A stretch of DNA of 62,751 bases, from positions 1 through 62,751 of the forward strand of contig DBBP01000034.1 of assembly GCA_002292285.1 (NCBI GenBank), read 5' to 3'. Shown one piece after another: positions 26,768 through 36,750 of this stretch. Both the position numbers and the translations under genes were made by a program. Every line of letters begins with the position of its first letter. Position 1 is the first letter of the stretch. The stretch is from Proteobacteria bacterium UBA981. GTDB lineage: Bacteria; Pseudomonadota; Gammaproteobacteria; Ga0077536. The notes under the pieces are model-generated. The model saw nothing but the letters and a program-made list of their open reading frames with translations. It was not told the origin of the DNA and did not search any database.

Positions 26768-27991
26768 TCAGGGCTCCAGTTCGACCAACAGCCGTTCCAC
26801 AACCCGGAAGCGTGTCCGTTCGGCTCGGTCGACGGCCGCGACGCGGCGCATGCGCGGGAAGCGTTGTAGTAATTTACTGAACGCAATTACCGCTTCGATA
26901 CGAGCGACTGAGTTACCCGCGCAGGTATGGATGCCGTGTGCGAAAGCGAGATGCTTGTTCGGTGAGCGCGCGACATCAAAATTCTCCGCTGCAGGGAACT
27001 GACGCTCATCGCGATTAGCTGAAGCGATCACCAGATGCAGAAAACTGCCTGCCGCGATTTTTTCGCCGCCGAGCTCGGTGTCGCATAGCGCACGACGATT
27101 ACCGATCTGTAACGGACTCTCGACGCGCAGCATCTCTTCAATTGCTGATTTCATCAGTCCCGGCTCATCGCGCAAGCGCTGCATTTGCTCCGGGTGGTCG
27201 AGCAACAGATCGACGCCGTTTGCGATCAAACTGCCAGTTGTGTCGTGGCCGGCGTTGAGCATGAATATCGCGTTGTGCAAAATTTCAAGCTCACTTAGTT
27301 CAGCGTCCTGATCGTGAGCGCGGACCAGCGCCCACAACACGTCGAGGTTATCCGCACCGGGCGGATGTGCCCGTTTACGCGCTATCAGTTGGCGGAGATA
27401 GGTTTTGAACTCCACGACTGCCGCGTTGCCAAGATCGAGTGCGGCCGGCGTACACACCGGTTCCAGCGCACCAAGAATCGCGCGCGCCCAGGCCCGCAAC
27501 GGCTGCCGTTCGCTATACGGAACGCCCAACAGATCGCCAATGAGGTTGAGCGGAATGACCAGCGCGAATTCTTCGACGATATCGATGGTGCCCTGCTGCG
27601 CAGCCCGATCGAGCAGCTTGTCGACCATGGCGCCAATGCTGTGTTCCATTTCTCGGAGCACGCGCGCTGCAAAAAATGGTGCTAACAGACGCCGCACGCG
27701 CGCGTGGTACGGGGCATCATTGAACACAATCGATGTGGTGTGGTGTTCATACAGCGGCGAGTCGCCGAAACGCGGCTTGAAATCGATGTGCTTGTCGGAA
27801 CTGAATATTTGCGCGTTCCCGAGTGCCTCACGCACGTCGGCATACCGTGTCACCAGCCACGAACCATCGGGTTGGCGACACATCGGCGCGTGGTCACGTA
27901 GCAAACGATAAACCGGATAAGGATCCAGAGTGAATTGCCGGTCGACATCGGCGAGCACAAAATCCGGCGCGGTTGTAGCGCTCAGGCGCAC
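26768..27991 (-). CDS. Cytochrome P450 (bacterial class I type)
   Basis: A 407-residue soluble P450 beginning at a GTG. The oxygen-activation helix reads AGHDTT (about residue 245), the E-x-x-R of helix K is EEMLR, and the haem loop FAHGIHTCAGNSVAR contains the cysteine ligand at about residue 354. All catalytic elements are present. It needs a ferredoxin and reductase from elsewhere; the nearby Nfn-like flavoprotein is not an obvious partner. It probably hydroxylates a terpenoid, steroid or fatty acid. Convergent with the GFA gene, with only 11 bp between stops. Confidence 0.92.
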   Translation of the reverse strand: MRLSATTAPDFVLADVDRQFTLDPYPVYRLLRDHAPMCRQPDGSWLVTRYADVREALGNAQIFSSDKHIDFKPRFGDSPLYEHHTTSIVFNDAPYHARVRRLLAPFFAARVLREMEHSIGAMVDKLLDRAAQQGTIDIVEEFALVIPLNLIGDLLGVPYSERQPLRAWARAILGALEPVCTPAALDLGNAAVVEFKTYLRQLIARKRAHPPGADNLDVLWALVRAHDQDAELSELEILHNAIFMLNAGHDTTGSLIANGVDLLLDHPEQMQRLRDEPGLMKSAIEEMLRVESPLQIGNRRALCDTELGGEKIAAGSFLHLVIASANRDERQFPAAENFDVARSPNKHLAFAHGIHTCAGNSVARIEAVIAFSKLLQRFPRMRRVAAVDRAERTRFRVVERLLVELEP

Positions 27992-28138
27992 TGTTTGAGC
28001 GCCATGCAGGGCGTCCTCATGCGCTGCGCGCGGTGGGAAAGCGATGTTCTTTTCATGGCAGGGTGATTCCCCTGGTCGCTCCGCAAATCACCACGCAGGC
28101 CCGTTGAGAGCTGGCAATGGTCATCACGGATAAGGTAG

Positions 28139-28894
28139 TCAGGCATCGGCCAACAACAGCGTTTCGAGTTCGGTAATCGCCTTGCAACGATAGGTTGGCT
28201 CGGGCACGCCGTCGGGTAACTCCTTATCGCGCGCATTAACCCACGCGATGTCAATGCCCGCCGCCTGTGCGCCGATGATGTCGTCTTCTACTGAATCACC
28301 GATAAACAAAGCGGCATCTGCCGGATGCCCAAGCGCCTGCAGGGTGTCCGCAAAAATTCGTAGGTGGGGCTTACGCCAGCCGTGGCCGTCGGAAACGACG
28401 ATATGGCTGAAATGATCACTCACCCCATCGCGGTCTAAAATCCTGAGTGCAGTGGGTTGATGGTCGAAGTTAGATACCAACGCCAGGGCGTAGCGTGATT
28501 TCAATCGTCCGAGTAATGCGGCATGGGAGGCTGGTATGGCGCTCGCACCGGCGAGAATGTCCATATGCCGCAAAGATAAGGTCTCGGCTAGTGCCTCGGT
28601 AGCGTCGCCCGGTGCCTCACCGGCATGTTGCAGCGCGCGGCTAAAGCGCTCCCGCGAGGGAATCTCGCGCTGCGTGCGGCCACGCTCGGTCGCGAGCGCT
28701 TCATTGCTTTGCGTAAAAGCCTGATGGAACTCGGTGAAGCCCAAATCAGGTCTTTCGGTCGCGAGTATTTTGCCGAGCTCGCCGAGTGTGGACGGGCCGG
28801 TATGCCCGTCCCAGGTGAGTTTTGGCATGCGCTCCGGATGCCACAATGCGACCGTATTGAACAAATCGAAGAGTAGAGTCTGATAACGCTTCAT
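28139..28894 (-). CDS. HAD-superfamily hydrolase (haloacid dehalogenase-like)
   Basis: A 251-residue HAD phosphatase. The start is the ATG at 28894, just before motif I (FDLFNT, residues about 9-14, with the nucleophile Asp). Motif II Thr/Ser is in LALVSNFD, the motif III Lys in WRKPHLRIF and the motif IV acids in FIGDSVEDDIIGAQAAG. The alpha-helical cap follows motif I (C1 type). It probably dephosphorylates a small metabolite. Divergent from the fumarylacetoacetase gene, with about 180 bp between them. Confidence 0.87.
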   Translation of the reverse strand: MKRYQTLLFDLFNTVALWHPERMPKLTWDGHTGPSTLGELGKILATERPDLGFTEFHQAFTQSNEALATERGRTQREIPSRERFSRALQHAGEAPGDATEALAETLSLRHMDILAGASAIPASHAALLGRLKSRYALALVSNFDHQPTALRILDRDGVSDHFSHIVVSDGHGWRKPHLRIFADTLQALGHPADAALFIGDSVEDDIIGAQAAGIDIAWVNARDKELPDGVPEPTYRCKAITELETLLLADA

Positions 28895-29075
28895 GGCGCG
28901 CAGCTTACCGCAATCGGCGTACAGATAAATCCGCTCGCGCCTGGCCGCAGACTCGCGTCCCGTTCGATTATGATGCTGATGTCGTCTGCTCACCGACCGC
29001 GCAGGACGGCGCGCTGTGAGCGGGGTGGTGGTCCGTGCCAGGCCCACGGCCGACGCCAAATTCGGAGGATATTGC

Positions 29076-30056
29076 ATGCGACTGGCCAGCCTGAAAAGTA
29101 ACGATCGCGACGGCACTCTGGTCGTTGTTGATAGCACCTTGTCGCGCGCGGTCGCCGTGCCGCAAATCGCCGGCACGCTACAACAGGCCCTGGACAACTG
29201 GTCGGACTGCGCACCACAACTCGAAGCAATCGGCGATGCGCTGGAAGCAGGTCGTGCCGAACAGACGTTCGCGCTTAATCACGTCCGCTTGGCCAGCCCG
29301 TTGCCGCGCTGTTATCAGTTTCTGGACGGTTCCGTTTATCTCTCGCACATGGAGAAAGCGCGCCGCGCTCGTGGCGCAGCTATGCCATCAAACTATGCGA
29401 CTGAGCCGTTGATGTATCAGGGACTGTCCGATCACTTTCTCGCCCCCGCCGATGACGTACCGATGACCGACGAAGCCCTGGAAATCGATCTCGAGGCCGA
29501 GGTGGGAGTCATCGTTGACGACGTGCCGCTTGGCACGACCGCGGAGGCAGCTGGAACGCACATCAAACTGTTGGTGCTGATCAACGATTGGTCGTTGCGT
29601 GGCCTGACGCGCGTCGAAGTGCCGCGTGGTTTTGGATTTGTACAATCGAAGCCGGCGAGCGCGCTGTCACCCGTAGCTGTGACGCCTGATGCCCTTGGAC
29701 CGGCGTGGGACGGACGCAAGTTGTCTTTGCCGTTGCATTCATCGATTAATGGCGAGCATTTTGGTCAACCGCAGGCCGGCGAGGATATGTATTTCGATTA
29801 TTGCGAGCTGATTGCGCACGCAGCGCGTACTCGGGCGCTCAGGGCCGGTACCTTGATTGGGGCTGGCACGGTGTCCAATCGCGACGCTGCAGCCGGTTAC
29901 GGTTGTATCGCAGAAGCGCGCACCGACGAGTTGCTTGCTGACGGCGAGGCGCGCACGCCGTTTCTGAAGTTCGGTGACGTCGTCCGCATCGAGATGTTTG
30001 ACGCTGCCGGCGAGACAATTTTCGGAGCCATCGAGCAGCGTATCGTCGCGGTGTGA
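29076..30056 (+). CDS. fahA: Fumarylacetoacetase (short bacterial type)
   Basis: A 326-residue enzyme of the FAH superfamily. The start ATG at 29076 has a strong GGAGG site. The sequence follows the short bacterial fumarylacetoacetate hydrolases throughout: ASPLPRCYQFLDGSVYL, IDLEAEVGVIVDDVPLG (metal-binding acids), VQSKPASALSPVAVTPD and GTLIGAGTVSN. It would cleave fumarylacetoacetate to fumarate and acetoacetate, the last step of tyrosine/phenylalanine breakdown through homogentisate. hmgA lies 5 kb away, which supports the role. No maleylacetoacetate isomerase gene is visible in the window. Confidence 0.8.
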   Translation: MRLASLKSNDRDGTLVVVDSTLSRAVAVPQIAGTLQQALDNWSDCAPQLEAIGDALEAGRAEQTFALNHVRLASPLPRCYQFLDGSVYLSHMEKARRARGAAMPSNYATEPLMYQGLSDHFLAPADDVPMTDEALEIDLEAEVGVIVDDVPLGTTAEAAGTHIKLLVLINDWSLRGLTRVEVPRGFGFVQSKPASALSPVAVTPDALGPAWDGRKLSLPLHSSINGEHFGQPQAGEDMYFDYCELIAHAARTRALRAGTLIGAGTVSNRDAAAGYGCIAEARTDELLADGEARTPFLKFGDVVRIEMFDAAGETIFGAIEQRIVAV

Positions 30057-31028
30057 TTATTGCTCGGCGAGCTCGGCTAACAGTGCAGCTATGAGTTCCT
30101 CCAGCGGTATTTCGTCTGTACGGCTCCAGAAGCTATCCAGGGCGGAGTAAATCGTACTCGCCCCGTGATGAAAGTCGTTCGGCAGCCCAAGATCGCTAAA
30201 TGTTTGCGCGATCTCGTCCATCTCGCCAGCGAAGCGCCATGCTTTGTGTGCCTGGGTGCCTGCATCACGCTCCAAACGCGCATGTAGTTGTGGCTGTGAC
30301 CGCGCCCATTCGTCGCGCAACTCGCTCGCTACACCGCCCCGTTTGGCGAGCGCAGCCACGGCTATCAGCATGGCGAGCGATCCTTTTGTCCATGCGGCAT
30401 AGGCCATCTTGAGCGTTGACGCTGCGCACTCGTCGGTACCGATAGAAACAGCTTCCAGCGCGCTGCCCTTAAATACGTCGGCCACATCAGGTGCGCGCGC
30501 ACCCGACAGGTACAACCGCGTCGTGCCGCTTTCGACTGCTGGTGGGCCGATCACGCCACCATCGACGTAGTTGGCTCCGGCGGACTTCACAACTTTCGCA
30601 ATGCTAGCGGCAGTGATTGGAGCGACAGCATTCGCATCCACGTACAGTCCGGAAAAATTGCAGGCGGCGACTTGTTTGGCAGTAGCTAGCGCAGCGTGTG
30701 GCGGACAGCACGAGACGACGAGATCGACCTCGGCTACCAGACTGGATAAGTTTTTGAATTCGTAGAGACCCGCAGTGTGTGCTCGAGAGCGAGTTGCGGT
30801 GCTCCGACCTGCGCTGCTCCAACTGACCTGTGCAACGCGCCGGGCCGCACAGCTCGCCACGCTAATTCCCATTGCGCCCGGATGAAGCACTCCGATACGC
30901 AGCTTGGTGGTCTCGACAGCTCCAGCGAGGGCGTTCGATTCAGGCGTCAGAGCTGGATTGTCAGGCAGCGAACATGCAGCCGTAGTAAATCGTGTCAGAG
31001 CGCAGAACGCGATGCAGAATGCGCGCAC
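30057..31028 (-). CDS. NAD(P)-dependent oxidoreductase with DUF1932 C-terminal domain
   Basis: Similar to 6-phosphogluconate dehydrogenase-like enzymes: Rossmann motif IGVLHPGAMG, a DLVVSCCPP segment, and a C-terminal helical DUF1932 domain (STLKMAYAAWTKGS). The start is uncertain. Between the stop of the PilZ gene (30961) and the first beta-strand there is no ATG, GTG or TTG in frame. The GTG at 31028 inside the PilZ gene is the nearest standard start and would add an unusual 40-residue leader. The GTG in IGVLH would remove the strand. Either a non-standard start codon is used or the 5' end has been altered. The stop abuts the fumarylacetoacetase stop. Confidence 0.68.
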   Translation of the reverse strand: MRAFCIAFCALTRFTTAACSLPDNPALTPESNALAGAVETTKLRIGVLHPGAMGISVASCAARRVAQVSWSSAGRSTATRSRAHTAGLYEFKNLSSLVAEVDLVVSCCPPHAALATAKQVAACNFSGLYVDANAVAPITAASIAKVVKSAGANYVDGGVIGPPAVESGTTRLYLSGARAPDVADVFKGSALEAVSIGTDECAASTLKMAYAAWTKGSLAMLIAVAALAKRGGVASELRDEWARSQPQLHARLERDAGTQAHKAWRFAGEMDEIAQTFSDLGLPNDFHHGASTIYSALDSFWSRTDEIPLEELIAALLAELAEQ

Positions 31029-31611
31029 TTTGCGGTAGAGGATTGACCTCGGCCTGAGTATGTATCTTAAGGTCGACGACCTCACGACCGCGCAGCAGGT
31101 CATCGAGCGTGCGGTCGACCACGAAGCCGATTCCGCGCTTTGAGTGGTTGATCACTTTCACTTCGATGTCGCCAAGATTGTCTGGCGCTTCACGATTAGC
31201 CACCAGCATGGCGCGTAGCGCCGCGACACCGACTTCACGTCGTTGCTCACGGCGATTAAAGATGCTGAAAAAATTACCGTCCGTCCGATCGCCGAGGTCG
31301 GGTTCGGAGATGAACTTCAGTGCAACAACAATGCGACTCTCTTTCACGGCACTAAACACAATGCTTGACTCGATATCGACACAACCATCGAGACCGGGTG
31401 CCTGCAGGGTGACCGTGACCTTCTGTCCGGGCCGTAAATGGAGTGCGCTTTGCTCAGCGAATCTCACGCGAGCACCGTGCAAATTGATATCGATAACGCT
31501 GTCGACCGGTGTGCGTGTACCGTCCACCAGTAGCGTCATAACGGGTTCCATCACGCGTGACGGCTGCGCTCGGTAGGCTTGACGCCGATTATCAGACTCA
31601 GTTTGTTGCAT
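30961..31611 (-). CDS. PilZ-domain protein
   Basis: A 216-residue protein with a PilZ-type start (DNRRQAYR, the R-x-x-x-R c-di-GMP switch) and the D-x-N-x-x-G motif (DINLHGARV, about residues 42-50). A second PilZ-like segment follows in the C-terminal half (VINHSKRGIGFVV). It is thus probably a double-PilZ c-di-GMP receptor. Strong AGGAG ribosome site. It stands directly downstream of the RND exporter with a cyclic-nucleotide domain, and its 3' end meets the DUF1932 gene. Confidence 0.82.
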   Translation of the reverse strand: MQQTESDNRRQAYRAQPSRVMEPVMTLLVDGTRTPVDSVIDINLHGARVRFAEQSALHLRPGQKVTVTLQAPGLDGCVDIESSIVFSAVKESRIVVALKFISEPDLGDRTDGNFFSIFNRREQRREVGVAALRAMLVANREAPDNLGDIEVKVINHSKRGIGFVVDRTLDDLLRGREVVDLKIHTQAEVNPLPQSARILHRVLRSDTIYYGCMFAA

Positions 31612-31789
31612 AGTGTTCTCCTACACAGGATTCTAGCAAATCCGGCTCTGCAGGATTGTTAACTTTTGATGACGGCAAATGTTTCTTCCCGGCCGTTCGC
31701 CGGCATCCGATTGAGTGGTCCGCGGGGTACCGTGCGCAACCCGCTGCACTGATCGCATTGGCAGTACGCCGACTACGCAGTCGCTGTCC

Positions 31790-34545
31790 TCAATCAAGAC
31801 TCATGCGCACCGAATCGGCGAGGCGCCGATGTGACTCGCGCAGGCGCGCGCCGAGAATATTGCTGATGTTCTGATGTAATCGTGCGGCAATACGGGGATA
31901 GAAACGCAGCCCCTTATGCGCGCCTTCTGCATCCAGGCGCACCACCGCCATCGGCTCGCGGGCCGTGACTGAGGCGGTGCGTTCGACATCGCTGCCGGAG
32001 AAACCAATCTCGCCGACGATGTCGCCTGGCCCAATCTCATCGATGTTCAGATTGATATCGCCTTGCTGGATACTGACGTCTCCGACCCCCTGCAACACCA
32101 CGAACATGCCGCGCGAAACAGTACCTTGTTCAATTATCGGCTCTCCGGGTTGGAACTGTTGGATGTTGGACAGGACCACGACCTTCTTCACATCAAACTG
32201 CGACATGCCCTGAAACAGCGGGCATTTGACCAGCACATCGCGGTCGAGCTCGAGAGCCACGATGTCCCAGACCGTAGCAAGACGCAGATGCCTGAGCAAA
32301 ATCGGCATGATGAGCAAGTCGGCCGTCGCGGCGTACAACATGGTGGTCGCCGCGAGCAGACCAAACTGCGCAACGATGCTGAAACTCGACATCGAGAGGG
32401 CGCCGAAGCCGAGCGCGAGTGCGAGCGACGTTGACACAATCGGGATCGCTTCGCCGCGCACCGTGGCGCGTACGGCATCCACTTCGTCGACGTACTGTTT
32501 GCTTTCGGTGCCAAAGCGCGTCATCAGGTGGATGGTGTCATCCACCGCAACACCAATCGCGATGGCCGCGACCATGGCGGTACCGGGATTCAAGGGCACA
32601 CCGAGATAGCCCATCAGTCCGAAATTGAGCACGATGGGAATGAGATTGGGCACCAGCGCCAGGAGCCCGGCCAGCCACGAGGTATAGAGGACTGAAAACA
32701 GTACGAAGATGATTGTCAGGATGAGCAGCAGTGATGAGATTTGGCCGCTCATGAGTGACTCGGCCGCACGGTTGACCATCAGATTCTTGCCCGTGAAAGC
32801 GACTTCAATGTCCTCTCCGATGACGGTCGGCAAGACTTCGCGTAACTCATCAACGGCGGCGTTCAGGCGCACCGAATCGGTGACGTTATGGCGGATGGAA
32901 ATGCGCGCCGTGCGCGAATCTTCGGTGACGAAGGATTCCAAATCGCCGCGTGTGAGCGTTGAGAAATACATATCCAGATCATCCTGCGAATCCGGAATGC
33001 GGAAAAAACGCGTGTCGCCTGCGTTGAATTCCTGATGCATTAAAGACATCAGGGTGGAGAGCGAAATGGTCTTGTCATACAGACCCTGATTGTCGAGCAG
33101 CTTTTGCACTGCATCGACTTTTTTTACGCCTGCAGTAGAGCGGAAATATTCTGCTGTCGGCGCTGTCATGATGACACTGAAGACCTGTAGTCCAGCCAAA
33201 TCCTCATGGACTTTATGCGCGTCGTGAACGAATGGGTGTTCATCGGGAAAGTACGACAACGGGTCGTTGTTGACCTTTATATCGGTTGCGAACGATCCGA
33301 CTACCGCCAGAATCACGACCGTGACGCCGATCACCACCATCGGTGCGCGTTCACCGGCGAACTCAACCGCTCGCACGATAAGTCCGGTCACGCCGCCCGG
33401 CATCCCGGCTTTGGGTGCGAGATTGCTGCTCGGCGGTCCGATCCAATGGAGTAATAGCGGGACAGCCAGCACTGTGACGACGAGATTGGCGACCATGGCG
33501 AAGGCACTCGCGATGGCGAATTCGAAAATCAGCGGAATCTCGGTGATGACGTTGGCAGCAAAGCCGATTGCCGTGGTCAACGAGGTGATCAGCACCGGTA
33601 GCCCGACGTGACGTGCCATGTGTGCGACGGCGCGGGAGCGCAGCCCCTCTTTCTCATCATCGAGGCCTTCGAGGTAGGACGCGACCAGATGGACGTCCTC
33701 GACTGAGCCGATGACGATAATCAGAACCGGCACCATTGCCGTGAGCAATGTAATCGGAATATCCATTGCCGCCATGAAACCGAGCGTCCACAAAACGCTC
33801 AATCCGGCTGTCACTAACGGAATCGGGATGACCCGAAAAGTGCGCAGGAAGACCGTAATCACGACCACCAGAATCACCACCGAGATCGGGATCAGATCGC
33901 GCAGGTCCTGGTTCAGGCCGCGATCGATCTCGACATTCAGACGCGGCCCACCGAGCTGGAAAATCACCTCGAAGTCGTCACGAAGCGGCGCCAGATGCGA
34001 CTCGATAATGTCGAACATGCGCAGCTCGAACTCAGGATCCTCTGGCCGGCTCACGTAGCTCAGGTTTATGGCCGTGGCGAGTCCGTCAGTAGATATGTAG
34101 TTGCGCGCCATAATCGGGCTGTAGAGCGCGTCGGCGCGCATGATGTCAATCTGCTCCTGACCGACGGTTACGATTGTGGCCAGCGGACCGGCGTCGACGT
34201 AGTCACCTTTGTCGCGAATATTGGTGGTCGAGAGAATGGTACTAACGCTGGATATTTCCGGCGTGTCTTCGAGCGCGAAACCCAGTTGCTGGAGCTGAAC
34301 CAATCTTTCGCGCGTCCACAAATCTTCGGCGCGCAGGTAAATGATGACCGATTGCTCGGCACCGAAGTCGCGCTCCATTTGCGTGAAAGCGGCCCAGCCT
34401 TCGTCATGGGTGCTGATCAGGCGGTCGTCGCTGCGATCGATACTAAGGTCCGGCAGCCGACGGTGGCAGCGAGTGTGATTGCAGCCAGGACCAGAAACGC
34501 GAATAGGCGTCCGCGTGCGTCGGTCGCGAGCAAACGTTCAATCAT
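31790..34545 (-). pseudogene. RND-superfamily exporter with C-terminal cyclic-nucleotide-binding domain, frameshifted near the N-terminus
   Basis: The main frame (34378 down to 31790, 862 codons) encodes two RND/MMPL-type halves with sterol-sensing-like helices (VEDVHLVASYLEG, VDDTIHLMTRFG) and then a CAP-ED domain (FQPGEPIIEQGTVSRGMFVVLQG ... GDIVGEIG). The first transmembrane helix is missing from that frame but present upstream in another: ATG at 34545 gives MIERLLATDARGRLFAF and a hydrophobic helix. The frames join if one base is added near 34456, where GTCGGCTG would become GTCGGCCTG and read VGLPDLSIDRS. So one C has been lost, either in the genome or in the assembly. Without it, translation stops after about 42 codons. 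It is probably an exporter of lipids or hydrophobic compounds. Confidence 0.8.
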
Positions 34546-34707
34546 GCGTAGACGCTCCGTAATACGAGTTTAAGGCCGGTGCCACCGCGGCGTTTCGAAC
34601 GGGCTCCGTTCGAGAGGTCGCGACGGTTCGTTGGCAGCGCGGCGGGTTCCGATAATTCTTGTTCGCCATCAACCCGGGTCAGCTTCGCGAGTCGCCGCGC
34701 ACGGAGT

Positions 34708-36009
34708 TTACGGTGTGCGCGGGTCGAAGCGGCGCTCGAGGCCCCGCCAGCAATCACGATAGTTTGCCTGCATGGCCGGGCAGGCTAGTGCCCACGGTGT
34801 CGGGTTGAGGACATAGCGGGTCTCGAACATGAACGCCATTGTATCGTTCAGCCGGGTTGGTTCGAGGGCGGCCTTGCGCGCCGCCGCAAAGACGTCTGCG
34901 TCCGGCCCATGCGGCACATAGCTATTGTGCAGACTGAAGCCGCCAGGTTCGAAGCCAACTTTCTTGGCATCATATTGTCCGTACAGCAGTGCCACAAACT
35001 CGCTCATGACATTGCGATGAAACCACGGCGGGCGAAACGTCCCTTCTGCAACCAGCCAGCGGGGCGGAAAGATGACGATATCAACATTGGCCACCCCTGG
35101 CGTGTCTGAGGGCGCACTAAGAACGGTATAGATTGACGGGTCAGGATGATCATAAGTAATGCTGCCCAGCGCATTGAAGCGCCGCAGATCGTACTTGTAG
35201 GGCACTGCCGTCCCGACCCACGCGACGACATCAAATGGATTGTGATTGACGGGTGCGCGAAACAGGCGCCCCTGATATTTGCACACGATCTCGAATTCGT
35301 CATCGTCATCTACATAGGCGGCCACTGGCGTGTGAAAATCCCGATCATTGGCGTAGCCATCCGACCCGACCGGGCCGCGCTCGGGCAGGCGCAAATTGTG
35401 GCCGTAGTTTTCGCACACGAAGCCGCGCGCTGATGCTGTGCCGGGACTGATCTGGAATTTCATACCACGCGGAATGACGACCAGTTCACCCGGCTCAGTT
35501 TGCAAAAGCCCGCACTCGGTACGGATTTCAAGCGTACCCTCCTGCACGAGCAGCAATAGTTCACCATCGCTGTTGACCATGCAGCGGCGTGCCATCGATT
35601 TATCCATGGTGAACAAGTGCACTGCCATGCCTGTTTGTAACGCTGCGTTGCCATTGCTGGCCAGGGTGACCAATCCGTCGATGAAATCACTACTTGTGTC
35701 GAGAACGGGCGGACTCCAGCGCAGCGCATTGGGAGAGCCTGTACTGCCCGTCTCAGGTGCGCCGCGCAGCAGTTGGTGCGCGAGCGGTTCGTAGGCACCC
35801 TGGCTGACTGATGGGCGGATGCGGTAGAACCAGGTGCGGCGATTACTCTCTCGTGCCACGGTAAATGCGGTGTTGGTAAATTTCTCCGCATACAAGCCAT
35901 AGGCGGGCCGCTGCGGAGAAAACTGCCCTTGCGGCAGGGCACCCGCGAGGGCCTCGCTTTCGAACTCGTTACCGAAGCCGTGCAAATAACGCAACGGTGC
36001 TGTGCTCAT
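34708..36009 (-). CDS. hmgA: Homogentisate 1,2-dioxygenase
   Basis: A 433-residue full-length homogentisate dioxygenase with the characteristic start LHGFGNEFESEA. The metal ligands are visible: His in WFHRNVMSEF (with the Glu of the same segment) and His in SLHNSYVPHGPD. It opens the ring of homogentisate to maleylacetoacetate using Fe(II) and oxygen, in tyrosine/phenylalanine catabolism. It is complete. With the fumarylacetoacetase at 29076 it gives two of the three lower-pathway enzymes, but the two genes are far apart and on opposite strands. Confidence 0.95.
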   Translation of the reverse strand: MSTAPLRYLHGFGNEFESEALAGALPQGQFSPQRPAYGLYAEKFTNTAFTVARESNRRTWFYRIRPSVSQGAYEPLAHQLLRGAPETGSTGSPNALRWSPPVLDTSSDFIDGLVTLASNGNAALQTGMAVHLFTMDKSMARRCMVNSDGELLLLVQEGTLEIRTECGLLQTEPGELVVIPRGMKFQISPGTASARGFVCENYGHNLRLPERGPVGSDGYANDRDFHTPVAAYVDDDDEFEIVCKYQGRLFRAPVNHNPFDVVAWVGTAVPYKYDLRRFNALGSITYDHPDPSIYTVLSAPSDTPGVANVDIVIFPPRWLVAEGTFRPPWFHRNVMSEFVALLYGQYDAKKVGFEPGGFSLHNSYVPHGPDADVFAAARKAALEPTRLNDTMAFMFETRYVLNPTPWALACPAMQANYRDCWRGLERRFDPRTP

Positions 36010-36088
36010 CGACGCGCGCCCAGGGGCGATGGAAAGGCGTTATCTGCCGCAACGGCGACTACCATGATGGACATACTAACTGGCGTAA

Positions 36089-36496
36089 TCAGGCCGCCGC
36101 GCGGGCGCCTGCGTCGGCAAAAAAACGCACATCCAAAACGCTCAGAATATTCTTGTCCTTATCGACGAACGCGATTGGGCCATGGTTGGTGAAATACAGC
36201 TCCGTGTATTCCGGGAACAGGGTTTGTTCATGGAATACGCCCAGCGGCTCATAACCATAGCTGCCGCCGCTGACCGTGCCGACGCGGTAATCCATACGCC
36301 CTTTGATGAGAAAGTACTCCCCGGCCCCGAGATGGATGTGCGGGGCGAAGCTCGAACCGGGCTGACACTGGAACAAGACCGACCAGGTACCACTTTCGTG
36401 TCCGAGCCGTAAAACTTTGAAAGCGATGCCTTCGCTCAGGGGTGACCATTCCAGATTATCCGTTTCCACCGTGATGTCTTCCAGATCCGCCCGCAT
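36089..36496 (-). CDS. Cupin protein (ChrR-like/acetophenone dioxygenase-like)
   Basis: A 135-residue cupin; the ATG at 36496 has a strong GAGGAGG site, so it is preferred over one 15 codons upstream. Motif 1 is FAPHIHLGAGEYFLIKG (two His, Glu) and the second half carries FHEQTLFPEYTELYF. It resembles single-domain cupins such as 2,4'-dihydroxyacetophenone dioxygenase and the ChrR anti-sigma cupin. The metal ligands suggest an iron or zinc protein. Upstream of hmgA on the same strand, with 79 bp between, so co-transcription is likely. Confidence 0.78.
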   Translation of the reverse strand: MRADLEDITVETDNLEWSPLSEGIAFKVLRLGHESGTWSVLFQCQPGSSFAPHIHLGAGEYFLIKGRMDYRVGTVSGGSYGYEPLGVFHEQTLFPEYTELYFTNHGPIAFVDKDKNILSVLDVRFFADAGARAAA

Positions 36497-36750
36497 GATT
36501 GCATGCCTCCTCGAACGATTAGCCGTGTTTACCGCAGTCAAAAATTATACGCCGCCGCGTGCCGTGCGTGGGGCCCCGGCGCAGACCCGGAATTCAGCCT
36601 CAATCAATAACAGATAAGGCATTGATGACGCTGCAATCGCGCTTGTGGCCGCGTCGCGCAGATATGCCGATACAGTTTTCCGGCGCGGGGCTAAGCTCGG
36701 CTACGATAGATGCAGATCCAGGTTATGACGACCGCAGCGAAGGATGCGTA

